Counted from the first letter of the stretch, positions 1-7,257 are shown. The stretch is DNA of 10,769 nucleotides from CAYNST01 sp964399955 (GCA_964399955.1 CAYNST010000114.1:1-10769), one strand, 5' to 3'. Numbers and translations are program-made. Notes: generated by a model from the letters alone, not told the origin.

Positions 1-1418
1 CCGGTGTTCTTGCGCAGCTCCAGGAACTCTTCCATGTCCAGGTGCCAGGTCTCCAGGTAGGCGCACACGGCGCCCTTGCGCTTGCCGCCCTGGTTAACGG
101 CCACTGCCGTATCGTTGGCGACTTTCAAAAAAGGCACAACGCCCTGCGATTTGCCGTTGGTGCCTTTGATGTAGGCGCCGAGCGAACGCACGGGGGTCCA
201 GTCGTTTCCCAGGCCACCCGCCCACTTGGACAGCATGGCGTTGTCGCCGATGGCGCCGTAGATGCCTTCCAAATGGTCCGGAATGGAGGTGAGGTAGCAG
301 GACGACAGCTGCGAACGCAGGGTGCCGGCGTTGAAAAGGGTCGGCGTGGAGCTCATGTAGTCAAACGAGGACAACAGCTGGTAGAACTCGATGGCGCGGG
401 CGTTTTTGTCGTCTTCTTGCAAGGCCAGGCCCATGGCTACGCGCATGAAGAACACCTGCGGCAGTTCGCAGCGAATGCCGTCACTGTGCAGGAAGTAGCG
501 GTCGTACAAGGTCTGCAGGCCAAGGTAGGTGAACTGGTTGTCGCGCTCGGACAAGAGCGCCGCACCCAGGCGCGGCAGGTCAAACTCCTGCAGTTTGGGC
601 GACAGCAGCTCCAGCTCCACACCCTTGTGGATGAAGTTGGTCAGTGCCTGCGGGTAAAAACCGGCCATTTGCTCCTGGGTGGCGGTCTCGGCAATGCCCA
701 GGAAGCGCAGGGCTTCGCTGCGCAGTTTGTCCAGCAGCAGGCGGGCGGTGGCGTAGGTGTAGTTGGGTTCTTTCTCTACCAGGGTGCGGGCGGAGATCAC
801 CAGCGAGGTGTTCAGGTCTTCGTAGGAGACGCCGTCGTACAGGCTGCGCATGGCCTCGGTGAGGATGGCCTTGGGGTCCACTTCTTCAAGGCCTGCACAG
901 GCTTCGGTGACCAGGGTGGTCAGGCGCTCTACATCCAGCAGCTGCTTCTGGCCGCTGGGCATGATGACGTTGATCTGCGGGAAGTCCACATCCTCGGCCA
1001 CCTTGGATTTCTGCGAGCGCAGCTTGGCGCGCTCGGTGCGGTAGATGACGTAGTCGCGGGCCACTTTGTGCTCGCCGGTGCGCATCAGGATCAGCTCTAC
1101 CTGGTCCTGGATTTCTTCAATGTGCACGGTGCCGCCGCTGGGCATGCGGCGTTTGAAGGTGGCGCTGATCTGCTGGGACAGTTTGGCAACCAGCTCGTGG
1201 ATGCGCCGCGAGGCCGCCGCCGTGCCGCCTTCTACGGCCAAAAACGCCTTGGTCATGGCCACGGCGATTTTTTCTTCGTTGTAGGGCACCACCGTGCCAT
1301 TGCGTTTGATCACGCGCAACTGCCCCGGGGCGGTGGCTGCCAGAGCGGATTGGGATTGAGCGTCGCCGCTGCCGGCAACGGGCGTTTTGGCTTGGGGCGA
1401 TTCCAGGTCTGTTTGCAT
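1..1418 (-). CDS. nrdA: Ribonucleoside-diphosphate reductase class Ia, alpha subunit (partial, 3' end outside window)
   Basis: This is the large catalytic subunit of class Ia ribonucleotide reductase, which reduces ribonucleoside diphosphates to deoxy forms in the cytosol together with the NrdB radical subunit. The visible 472 codons read from an ATG at 1418 to the window edge without a stop. Residues about 34-128 form a first ATP-cone (LRVIKRNG near 34-41, then VHIEEIQDQVE and KVARDYVIYR). Residues about 147-233 look like a second, degenerate ATP-cone. The catalytic barrel then begins, with the active-site cysteine motif SSCYL (Cys374, equivalent to Cys225 of E. coli) and the conserved NDTAVAVNQGGKRKGA stretch close to the edge. 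The double cone matches what is known of Pseudomonas aeruginosa NrdA and explains the shift of about 150 residues relative to E. coli. The remaining catalytic cysteines lie beyond the window. A GGAG ribosome site at 1425-1428 sits six bases before the ATG. nrdB is expected downstream but is not seen. Confidence 0.96.
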   Translation of the reverse strand, partial: MQTDLESPQAKTPVAGSGDAQSQSALAATAPGQLRVIKRNGTVVPYNEEKIAVAMTKAFLAVEGGTAAASRRIHELVAKLSQQISATFKRRMPSGGTVHIEEIQDQVELILMRTGEHKVARDYVIYRTERAKLRSQKSKVAEDVDFPQINVIMPSGQKQLLDVERLTTLVTEACAGLEEVDPKAILTEAMRSLYDGVSYEDLNTSLVISARTLVEKEPNYTYATARLLLDKLRSEALRFLGIAETATQEQMAGFYPQALTNFIHKGVELELLSPKLQEFDLPRLGAALLSERDNQFTYLGLQTLYDRYFLHSDGIRCELPQVFFMRVAMGLALQEDDKNARAIEFYQLLSSFDYMSSTPTLFNAGTLRSQLSSCYLTSIPDHLEGIYGAIGDNAMLSKWAGGLGNDWTPVRSLGAYIKGTNGKSQGVVPFLKVANDTAVAVNQGGKRKGAVCAYLETWHLDMEEFLELRKNT

Positions 1419-1748
1419 AATGCTCTCCGTCTGTGCGCGCATGGGGTGGGCACGCAGGTGATAATGAGGTGGTCTGGCGGGCCAATCAGGGCCGCAGCTT
1501 GTTTGCGGCTGGGTGAATCTACCGCGCCGTGCCTACGTCAGCTATTTTGAATAACGGGTTATCTATGAGTTGATTTACAGGCCGTCTTGGGCAAAGCGGT
1601 GCTGTGATTATGGTTTTGGCTCAGCCGGTTCTTCCTGATACACCTGAGCGCAAAACCGACCCCGGCAGACTGCTTGATAGCGACTCTGCTCGCCGTACCT
1701 ACACACTTTGTTGCCTGTGTACAAGTACTAAGAGCTGAGTTGGCTGCC
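1419..1748 (-). other. Long nrdA leader region without a supported gene
   Basis: About 330 bases lie between the predicted nrdA transcription start and its ATG. I see no convincing gene. The only minus-strand open frame (1559-1831, 90 codons) runs through the promoter and NrdR boxes and has no recognisable motif. A short perfect inverted repeat lies at 1551-1562 (ATAAC-GG-GTTAT), which could be an operator half-site pair or chance. A second promoter closer to the gene is possible, but no good -35/-10 pair stands out. Confidence 0.4.
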
Positions 1749-1754
1749 AAAATC

Positions 1755-1783
1755 AGTATAGTCGCAAACACCATATATTGGGG
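1755..1783 (-). promoter_or_regulatory. Predicted nrdA promoter (-10 TATACT)
   Basis: On the minus strand a -10 hexamer TATACT lies at 1755-1760, five of six matches to the sigma-70 consensus. A 17-base spacer leads to CCCCAA at 1778-1783, a poor -35 that coincides with the end of the better NrdR box. A weak -35 covered by a repressor box is a reasonable arrangement. The predicted start is near 1749, giving a leader of roughly 330 bases. This is inferred from sequence only. Confidence 0.5.
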
Positions 1784-1814
1784 TGCTCTCAGATTTTGAT
1801 ACAAGATAATGCGG
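1768..1814 (-). promoter_or_regulatory. Pair of NrdR boxes upstream of nrdA
   Basis: NrdR is the ATP-cone repressor of ribonucleotide reductase genes and binds two 16-base boxes about three helical turns apart. The first box is at 1768-1783 and reads CCCCAATATATGGTGT on the minus strand, matching nine of ten core positions of CWATATATWG. The second is at 1799-1814 and reads CCGCATTATCTTGTAT, matching eight of ten. Their starts are 31 bases apart, the canonical spacing. The first overlaps the predicted spacer and -35 of nrdA. The nrdR gene itself is not in the window. Confidence 0.78.
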
Positions 1815-1853
1815 TGAGCGGATTTATGCAAGGCAACAGATGGGCGGGTTTCC

Positions 1854-1862
1854 TGTGGATAA
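1854..1862 (-). promoter_or_regulatory. Perfect DnaA box upstream of nrdA
   Basis: The minus strand carries TTATCCACA, the strongest DnaA-binding consensus, about 105-113 bases upstream of the predicted nrdA start. In E. coli the nrdAB promoter is also controlled by DnaA boxes, which tie dNTP synthesis to replication initiation. Only one perfect copy is seen in this gap. No AT-rich unwinding region or cluster of boxes suggests an origin. Confidence 0.6.
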
Positions 1863-2006
1863 ATTGTGTGTAGGGTGTGCTGTTAGTGTTCGCTCACCCT
1901 TAGAAGGTCGTGCGGCGTGGGGGCCGTCACCAAAAAGCGTGAAAGACTAGACATAGATCGAATTGGAATTATTAAAACCTGGCTTATAGCAGCCGGGAAA
2001 TTGCAG

Positions 2007-2037
2007 AAAAAACAGTCTGGCCTGTATGAACAGACAG
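2007..2037 (-). terminator. Probable intrinsic terminator of the leuS-lptE-holA operon
   Basis: Just after the holA stop, the minus strand has CTGTCTG at 2037-2031 and CAGACTG at 2019-2013, separated by an 11-base loop. It forms a five-pair stem plus one pair beyond a T-T mismatch, followed at once by six T residues (2012-2007). Position and T-run fit a rho-independent terminator. The stem is short, so efficiency is uncertain. Between it and the DnaA box (1863-2006) I see nothing else. Confidence 0.55.
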
Positions 2038-2050
2038 CAGTGGAGGCGCG

Positions 2051-3100
2051 TCAGGCTGAGCGCCAGAGGTCGCAGGCGGGAGCGAGCAGGGTGGGACTGT
2101 CGGCCATTTGCAGCACCACCTCGGCCAGCCAGTCCCAGGGGGAGCCTGGAGCGGCGCCCTTGATGGCCAGATCAATGGAGGCGCACTGTTGCAACAGCCT
2201 CTGCAGGCGTGCCTTGTCCAACCGTTGCAGGGCCGCGCGCATTAACGGCAGGCGGTTGTCGAACACGCCGTGCTGGCGGGCGGAGCGCTCCAGTGGCAGG
2301 CCCGCCTCCTGAGCCTGCTTCAAAAGTGTCAGGGTGCGTATCTCGCGGGTCAGCGCCCAGAGGATAAGCGTGGCCTCGGTGCCTTCGGCGCGCAGGCCGT
2401 TCAAGGTGGTGGCTGCGGCGCGGGCGTCGCCGGACAGGGCTTTGTCTGCCAGGGTGAACAGGTTGTAACGGGCGCTGTCGATCACCGCACTGGCCATGAA
2501 CTCCGCGGTGATGGGACCATCCGGCGCCACCAGTTTCAGTTTTTCAATTTCTTGCACCGCCGCCAGCAGGTTGCCTTCAACCTTGCTGGCCAATACAGCC
2601 AGTGCCTGGGCGTCCGCCTGCAGGCCCGCTCTTTTCAAGCGGTGTTCCAGCCAGCGGTGCAGTTGTTTCTCGGCAATGGGCCACACGGTCACTACCCATC
2701 CGCAGGCATCCAGTGCCTTCAGCCAGGCGCTGTTCTGCGCGGCGCGCTCCAGCTTGGGGGCAATCAGCAGCAGGCAGGTGTCGCTGCTGGCATTGCGGGC
2801 ATACTCCTGCAGTACTTTGCCGCCGGCCTCCGCCAGCTTGCCGCTGGCAAGGCGCACTTCCAGCAGGCGCCGCTCGGCAAACAGGCTCAGGCTGTTGGCG
2901 CTTTGCAGCAGCTGGTTCCAGTCAAAGCTGTTGTCGGCGTGGTAGATCAACCGCTCTTCAAAGCCCGCTTTGCGTGCGTGCTGGCGCACCTGATCGCAGG
3001 CTTCCTGTACCAGCAGGGTTTCATCGCCGGACACCACCACCGCCGGCGGCAGCCCCTGGGCAAGACTGCGGCCCAGTTGCTCGGGGTTAATCCTGGCCAT
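2051..3100 (-). CDS. holA: DNA polymerase III subunit delta
   Basis: HolA is the delta subunit of the clamp loader. It binds and opens the beta sliding clamp so that it can be placed on primed DNA. The product is 349 residues, close to the 343 of E. coli. The N-terminus carries the family pattern of a degenerate AAA+ fold: PAVVVSGDETLLVQEACDQ at residues about 18-36, then FAERRLLEVRL. The middle shows LAVLASKVEGNLLAAVQEIEKLKL, and a C-terminal helical collar domain follows. Like other delta subunits it has no working Walker A motif. The ATG at 3100 lies 14 bases inside the end of lptE and has no clear ribosome site, so translational coupling to lptE is likely. It is the last gene of the operon, followed by a terminator-like hairpin. 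Confidence 0.95.
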   Translation of the reverse strand: MARINPEQLGRSLAQGLPPAVVVSGDETLLVQEACDQVRQHARKAGFEERLIYHADNSFDWNQLLQSANSLSLFAERRLLEVRLASGKLAEAGGKVLQEYARNASSDTCLLLIAPKLERAAQNSAWLKALDACGWVVTVWPIAEKQLHRWLEHRLKRAGLQADAQALAVLASKVEGNLLAAVQEIEKLKLVAPDGPITAEFMASAVIDSARYNLFTLADKALSGDARAAATTLNGLRAEGTEATLILWALTREIRTLTLLKQAQEAGLPLERSARQHGVFDNRLPLMRAALQRLDKARLQRLLQQCASIDLAIKGAAPGSPWDWLAEVVLQMADSPTLLAPACDLWRSA

Positions 3101-3593
3101 TGATTTGCGCGTCGGCGGCGGGGTTCTGCTGCAGAATGCGGCGCGCCAGTTCGTTGCGCATCTCGGTAATCAGCACCTGTTCTTCTTCGGTTTTGGCCAC
3201 GGTGTTGCGGAAGTCAAAATCGTAGACGCGGGTGGCGGACAAGGTCTGCGGCAGCACGGCGTGTGTGCTTTGCCCGGGCAGGCGCTGGCGGTAGCTGAAG
3301 GGCACGGTGAGGTTCAGCTCGTACTGCGATGCGGAGCCGATGGAGGTGACCGCCACGGTGCGGCGGCGCAGCTCTTCCTCGCCAATTTCCAGCTGCCAAG
3401 CGGCGTCTTCGTTTTCCGCTACCGAATATTCGCGCATGGCGTTTTTCACCGCCAGAGCCATGGGGCCGTAGCGGTTGGACGCCACCAGTTGCACTTCATC
3501 CAGCAGGTTGTACTGGCTGAAGCCGCGCAGCTGCCAGCCACAGCCGGTGAGGCAAAGTGCGGTAAGGGTTAACAGGATCAGAACTCGCTGCAC
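3087..3593 (-). CDS. lptE: LPS-assembly lipoprotein LptE
   Basis: LptE is the outer-membrane lipoprotein that plugs the LptD barrel and helps deliver lipopolysaccharide to the cell surface. The N-terminus is a lipoprotein signal peptide: a hydrophobic stretch LILLTLTAL, then lipobox LTGC, followed by GWQLRGF, the usual start of mature LptE. The +2 residue is Gly, consistent with outer-membrane sorting. I chose the GTG at 3593 because the run AGGGG formed by the leuS stop and the next bases ends six bases before it; the lipidated Cys is then residue 18. An in-frame TTG at 3599 would add two residues but touches that ribosome site. The gene lies nine bases behind leuS with this start and overlaps holA by 14 bases, so all three are likely one transcript. 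Length, 168 residues, is normal for the family. Confidence 0.92.
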   Translation of the reverse strand: MQRVLILLTLTALCLTGCGWQLRGFSQYNLLDEVQLVASNRYGPMALAVKNAMREYSVAENEDAAWQLEIGEEELRRRTVAVTSIGSASQYELNLTVPFSYRQRLPGQSTHAVLPQTLSATRVYDFDFRNTVAKTEEEQVLITEMRNELARRILQQNPAADAQINGQD

Positions 3594-3602
3594 AGACAAC
3601 CC

Positions 3603-6062
3603 CTAGCCCACCACAATGTTGACAAGTTTATTGGGCACCACAATCACCTTGCGCACCGCCTTGCCCTCCATAAAGCGCTGGGCGTTGCCGTCTGCCAGGG
3701 CGAGGCGCTCAAGGTCTTCGCGGCTGGTGTCCACCGGGGCTTCAAAGTTGCCGCGCACCTTGCCGTTGACCTGCACCACAATGGTCAGGCTGTTGCGGGC
3801 GAGGGCGGCCTGATCGCATACCGGCCAGGGCGCATCCAGCACACTGTTGCTGTGGCCCAGCGCCTGCCACAGGGCGTGGGTAATGTGCGGCACTATGGGG
3901 GCCAGCACCAGCACGGCGGCCTCCAATGCTTCACGCTCTACTGCCAGCCCTTGGGCCGAGGCGCGATCCGCCTGGCGGCCGACGTCGTTCAGCAACTCCA
4001 TCACCGCAGCTATGGCGGTGTTGAAGGTTTGCCGGCGGCCAAAGTCGTCGGACACCTTGGCGATGGTCTCGTGGGTTTTGCGGCGCAGGTCCGTTTGTTG
4101 CTCGTTGAGCGTGTCTGCTGCCAGTGTTGCGGGGGTGCCGGCTTCCACGTGCCCGGCAACGGTTTTCCACAGCTTTTTGAGGAAGCGGAAGGCGCCTTCC
4201 ACGCCGGTGTCCGTCCACTCCAGGCTTTGCTCTGGCGGGGCGGCAAACATGGAAAACAGCCGCACCGTGTCGGCGCCGTAGCTCTGAATCAGCTCTTCCG
4301 GGTCCACCGTGTTGCCCTTGGATTTGGACATCTTGGTGCCGTCCTTCAGCACCATGCCCTGGCACAGCAACCGGTCAAAGGGCTCGTCGCAGCTGACCAG
4401 GCCTTCATCGCGCATCAGCTTGTGGAAGAAACGGGCGTAAAGCAGGTGCAGTATGGCGTGCTCTATGCCGCCCACGTACTGGTCCACCGGCAGCCAGTAG
4501 TCTGCCTTGGCGCGGTCCAGCATGGCGTCTGCGCTTGGGCAGGTGTAGCGGGCGTAGTACCAGGAGGACTCCATGAAGGTGTCAAAGGTGTCTGTTTCGC
4601 GCTCCACCGCCTGGCCGTCCAACTCGTCGCGGCGCCAGTGGGCATCCGCCTTGATGGGGGACTGCACGCCGTTCATGACCACATCTTCAGGTAGCAGCAT
4701 GGGCAGACGATGGGCGGGAACCGCAATTTCGCCGCCGTCAGCCAGGTGAAAGATGGGTATGGGTGCGCCCCAGTAACGCTGACGCGACACGCCCCAGTCG
4801 CGCAGGCGGTAGTTGGTTTTGACCCGGCCTTTTTTGGCGGCGATCAGGGTCTCTGCAATGGCCTCAAAGGCACCGTCAAAATCCAGCCCGTCAAATTCGT
4901 TGGAATTGACCAGTATGCCCTTGTCGGTAAATGCCTGTTGCTTCAGGTCCAGCGCCTGGCCGTCTGCCGGCGCAATGACCTGCTGGATGGGCAGCGCGTA
5001 TTTGTGGGCAAATTCGAAGTCGCGCTGGTCGTGGGCGGGTACGGCCATGACCGCGCCGGAGCCGTAGTCCATCAACACGTAGTTGGCCACCCACACCGGT
5101 ACGCTGTCACCGGTGATGGGGTGCTGCGCGCGCAAGCCGGTATCCATGCCGAGCTTTTCCATGTTGGCGATGTCGGCTTCTGCCACCGACTGCACCTTGC
5201 AGGCCTGCAAAAAGTCGGCAAGCTCCGGGTTGTTGGCTGCCACGGCCTGGGCAATGGGGTGGCCCGCCGCCAGGCTCACATAGGTGACGCCCATCAGCGT
5301 GTCCGGTCGTGTGGTGTAAACCTCAAAACCGGTGTGCTCGCCCAGCGGCGCGCTCAGGTCAAAGCGCATCTCCACGCCACGGCTTTTGCCAATCCAGTTG
5401 CGCTGCATGGCCTTGACCTGTTCGGGCCAGTGCGGCAGCTTGTCCAGGTCATTCAGCAGTTCTTCGGCGTAGTCAGTGATGCGGATGAACCATTGGGGAA
5501 TCTCCTTGCGCTCCACCGGTGTGTCGCAGCGCCAGCAGCGGCCGTTTTCCACCTGCTCGTTGGCCAGTACGGTTTCGTCGGTGGGGCACCAGTTGACCGA
5601 AGACACCTTCTTATATGCCAGGCCTTTTTCATACAGCCGGGTGAAAAACCACTGCTCCCACTTGTAGTAGTCAGGCTTGCAGGTGGTCAGCTCCCGCGAC
5701 CAGTCAAAGCCGAAGCCCAGGGCCTTGAGCTGACTGCGCATATAGTCTGTGTTGGAGTAAGTCCAGGCCGCCGGTGCCGTGTTGTTTTTGATGGCGGCGT
5801 TTTCCGCCGGCAGGCCAAAGGCGTCCCAGCCCATGGGGTGCAGCACGTTTTTGCCCTGCATGCGCTGGTAGCGGGCAATTACATCGCTGATGGTGTAGTT
5901 GCGCACGTGGCCCATGTGCAGTCTGCCACTGGGGTAGGGGAACATGGCCAGGCAATAAAACTTGGGCCGGCTTGGATCTTCAGTGACCTCAAAGCTTTTG
6001 TGTTCCTGCCAGTAGGTTTGCGCTGCTTGTTCGATGGGGGCGGGCTGGTATGAGTCTTTCAT
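3603..6062 (-). CDS. leuS: Leucyl-tRNA synthetase
   Basis: LeuS charges tRNA-Leu with leucine in the cytosol and removes mischarged amino acids. With the ATG at 6062 the protein has 819 residues and begins MKDSYQPAPIEQ, aligned with other LeuRS N-termini. The HIGH motif is HMGH at 49-52 within PYPSGRLHMGH. A zinc-type cysteine set is at Cys159, Cys176 and Cys179. The CP1 editing domain has its threonine-rich TTRPDT at 250-255 and later AVPAHDQRDFEFA. KMSKS is at 577-581. Compared with E. coli (860 residues), the leucine-specific insertion before KMSKS is missing: CQGMVLKDG runs straight into TKMSKSKGN. An upstream in-frame ATG at 6113 would overlap the predicted -10 box and is not used here. 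No good ribosome site precedes the chosen ATG. It is the first gene of leuS-lptE-holA. Confidence 0.97.
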   Translation of the reverse strand: MKDSYQPAPIEQAAQTYWQEHKSFEVTEDPSRPKFYCLAMFPYPSGRLHMGHVRNYTISDVIARYQRMQGKNVLHPMGWDAFGLPAENAAIKNNTAPAAWTYSNTDYMRSQLKALGFGFDWSRELTTCKPDYYKWEQWFFTRLYEKGLAYKKVSSVNWCPTDETVLANEQVENGRCWRCDTPVERKEIPQWFIRITDYAEELLNDLDKLPHWPEQVKAMQRNWIGKSRGVEMRFDLSAPLGEHTGFEVYTTRPDTLMGVTYVSLAAGHPIAQAVAANNPELADFLQACKVQSVAEADIANMEKLGMDTGLRAQHPITGDSVPVWVANYVLMDYGSGAVMAVPAHDQRDFEFAHKYALPIQQVIAPADGQALDLKQQAFTDKGILVNSNEFDGLDFDGAFEAIAETLIAAKKGRVKTNYRLRDWGVSRQRYWGAPIPIFHLADGGEIAVPAHRLPMLLPEDVVMNGVQSPIKADAHWRRDELDGQAVERETDTFDTFMESSWYYARYTCPSADAMLDRAKADYWLPVDQYVGGIEHAILHLLYARFFHKLMRDEGLVSCDEPFDRLLCQGMVLKDGTKMSKSKGNTVDPEELIQSYGADTVRLFSMFAAPPEQSLEWTDTGVEGAFRFLKKLWKTVAGHVEAGTPATLAADTLNEQQTDLRRKTHETIAKVSDDFGRRQTFNTAIAAVMELLNDVGRQADRASAQGLAVEREALEAAVLVLAPIVPHITHALWQALGHSNSVLDAPWPVCDQAALARNSLTIVVQVNGKVRGNFEAPVDTSREDLERLALADGNAQRFMEGKAVRKVIVVPNKLVNIVVG

Positions 6063-6102
6063 GGCGTTGGTCGGCTTGGTGTCCCAGAAGAAAAAGACGG
6101 CC

Positions 6103-6108
6103 ATTATA
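6103..6108 (-). promoter_or_regulatory. Predicted -10 box of the leuS operon
   Basis: The minus strand carries a perfect TATAAT 41 bases upstream of the chosen leuS ATG, predicting a start near 6096 and a leader of about 34 bases. No good -35 is visible at the usual distance (TGCGGA at 17 bases is weak). It supports the ATG at 6062 over the upstream in-frame ATGs, because those would lie in or ahead of the promoter. Confidence 0.5.
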
Positions 6109-6267
6109 GGCATTGATGCCGGGGGTCCGCATCCCTCGCGGCGGTTTATTGCGTTTACGGTTGTACCAGTGGTCAGCTACGGTTGTCATGGGTGAGCCGA
6201 GCGCTGCTCAAGGCGGGTAGGCATGCCACTTGCAAAGCTGCTGCACTATCTTGGCAATCACCCTTAC

Positions 6268-6282
6268 GGGGCGCATGGCCCC
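6268..6282 (+). promoter_or_regulatory. GC-rich hairpin in the leuS / NIT-gene divergent intergenic region
   Basis: A five-base perfect stem (GGGGC / GCCCC) with a five-base loop lies 24 bases before the start of the plus-strand NIT-like gene. No T-run follows, so it does not look like an intrinsic terminator. It may be a leader structure or chance. The rest of 6114-6306 holds no gene, and I see no clear promoter for the plus-strand gene. Confidence 0.3.
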
Positions 6283-6306
6283 TAGTTAAAACAGAATAAA
6301 TGCACT

Positions 6307-7257
6307 ATGAATGGACAGGTACGACCCATAAAGGCGCACAGTGTCGTAGCGCCAACGTCGGAATTCACTGCCTTCTGCCAGGCGTACCGCCGGCGGCAGG
6401 ATGTGATTGCCATGATCAGGCAACTGAGCCAGATGACCCGCCTGGTGCAGCGGCATCGCGGCATGAGCATGGCTCTGCTGGGCGGCAATAGCCTGTTCCG
6501 CGGGGACTTTGAAACCTTGCAGAAGCAGTTGGAGCGCAGGTTGACGGCCATAGAAGCCTTTGCAGCACTGACTGGGTTGCTCAGTGAGCGGGAAAAGGAA
6601 AACCTGCACAGCGCCTGGCAAACGGTGTGTGTGGACTGGCAAAACGACGATGTCATTGACAACTTCGAGCTGCATGCGCATTTTATCGAGTTGTTGCAGG
6701 CGATGGTGGTGGGGCTCAGTCGTGAGCTGGAGTGCCCACTGACAATAGACATAGCCGCCAACCGTGAGCTGGACTTGCCCCCGGAGGACAGCAATGCGCA
6801 CCCGAAGATGTTCAAGCAGCTAGAGTTGTTGAGTTTTGCCGTGCGCCAGGCGCCGGAGATGATTGAGCAGGTGGGTAGGATCCGCGGCCTGGCCACCTAT
6901 GCCGCCGCCAAGGGCTATTGCGATTACCACCACGACCGCAAGCTGCGCTATGTGATTGGCTGTGCGCGGGCGTCCAATGAGAAACTGCGCCACCAATCCG
7001 AGCGGCTGGAGAGCATACTGGGTGGCACACTGAGCACCTTGTCCTTGATCAAGACCTACGAACTGAAGTTCATGTTTCTGCTGAACACCGTAGAGATGGA
7101 TATATTGTCCGGCGCCACCATGACCACCAACAGTGCCCAGGTGTTCAAGCTGGCCACCGAAATCATGGATGTGTATCTGAAGGTGGTGGACGAGGCCATT
7201 GATACCCTGAGTGCCTGGCACGAGCAGGAACTGGAGGCCTGGTTGCGACTGGCCTGA
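6307..7257 (+). CDS. Stand-alone nitrate/nitrite-sensing (NIT)-like domain protein
   Basis: The 316-residue product resembles the NIT sensor module found in NasR-type antiterminators and some receptor kinases, an all-helical fold of two linked bundles that binds nitrate or nitrite. Two similar arginine-bearing segments are visible: LVQRHRGMSMALLGG at 46-60 (Arg49, Arg51) and VGRIRGLATYAAAKG at 189-203 (Arg191, Arg193). They sit where the ligand arginines of NIT domains are expected. There is no signal peptide, membrane segment, ANTAR, kinase, GGDEF or methyl-accepting domain; the protein ends in helix with WHEQELEAWLRLA. The start is the first in-frame ATG after a stop, but it has no ribosome site, so a weak or leaderless start is possible. 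It is the only plus-strand gene, divergent from leuS and convergent with the lipoprotein gene after an 18-base gap. The family call rests on pattern resemblance, and ligand and partner are unknown. Confidence 0.66.
   Translation: MNGQVRPIKAHSVVAPTSEFTAFCQAYRRRQDVIAMIRQLSQMTRLVQRHRGMSMALLGGNSLFRGDFETLQKQLERRLTAIEAFAALTGLLSEREKENLHSAWQTVCVDWQNDDVIDNFELHAHFIELLQAMVVGLSRELECPLTIDIAANRELDLPPEDSNAHPKMFKQLELLSFAVRQAPEMIEQVGRIRGLATYAAAKGYCDYHHDRKLRYVIGCARASNEKLRHQSERLESILGGTLSTLSLIKTYELKFMFLLNTVEMDILSGATMTTNSAQVFKLATEIMDVYLKVVDEAIDTLSAWHEQELEAWLRLA

Noticed and set aside
42..1550. Plus-strand open frame of 502 codons
   Set aside because: It lies antisense to nrdA, which has unmistakable conserved motifs. 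The frame is open only because of GC-rich codon bias, and its composition (Gly, Val, Gln, His, Leu) is typical of antisense shadows.
1559..1831. Minus-strand 90-codon open frame upstream of nrdA
   Set aside because: It runs through the predicted promoter and one full NrdR box, has no motif and no clear ribosome site.
1850..1870. Possible replication origin suggested by the DnaA box
   Set aside because: Only one perfect box is present, with no box cluster, no AT-rich unwinding region and no dnaA, gidA or parAB genes nearby.
1981..1994. Second terminator-like hairpin GGCT/AGCC behind holA
   Set aside because: The stem has only four pairs and the following T-run is broken; the hairpin at 2007-2037 is the better candidate.
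1917..2312. Plus-strand 131-codon open frame
   Set aside because: Its second half is antisense to holA, its first half covers the holA terminator, and no recognisable motif is present.
4710..6053. Plus-strand 447-codon open frame
   Set aside because: It is a complete antisense shadow of leuS with no domain pattern.
6063..6113. Upstream in-frame ATGs extending leuS by up to 17 codons
   Set aside because: The extension covers the TATAAT box and is not homologous to known LeuRS N-termini; MKDSYQP aligns with the usual start.
6114..6306. Possible tRNA or riboswitch in the leuS/NIT intergenic region
   Set aside because: I could not build a cloverleaf or a T-box; only one short hairpin is seen.
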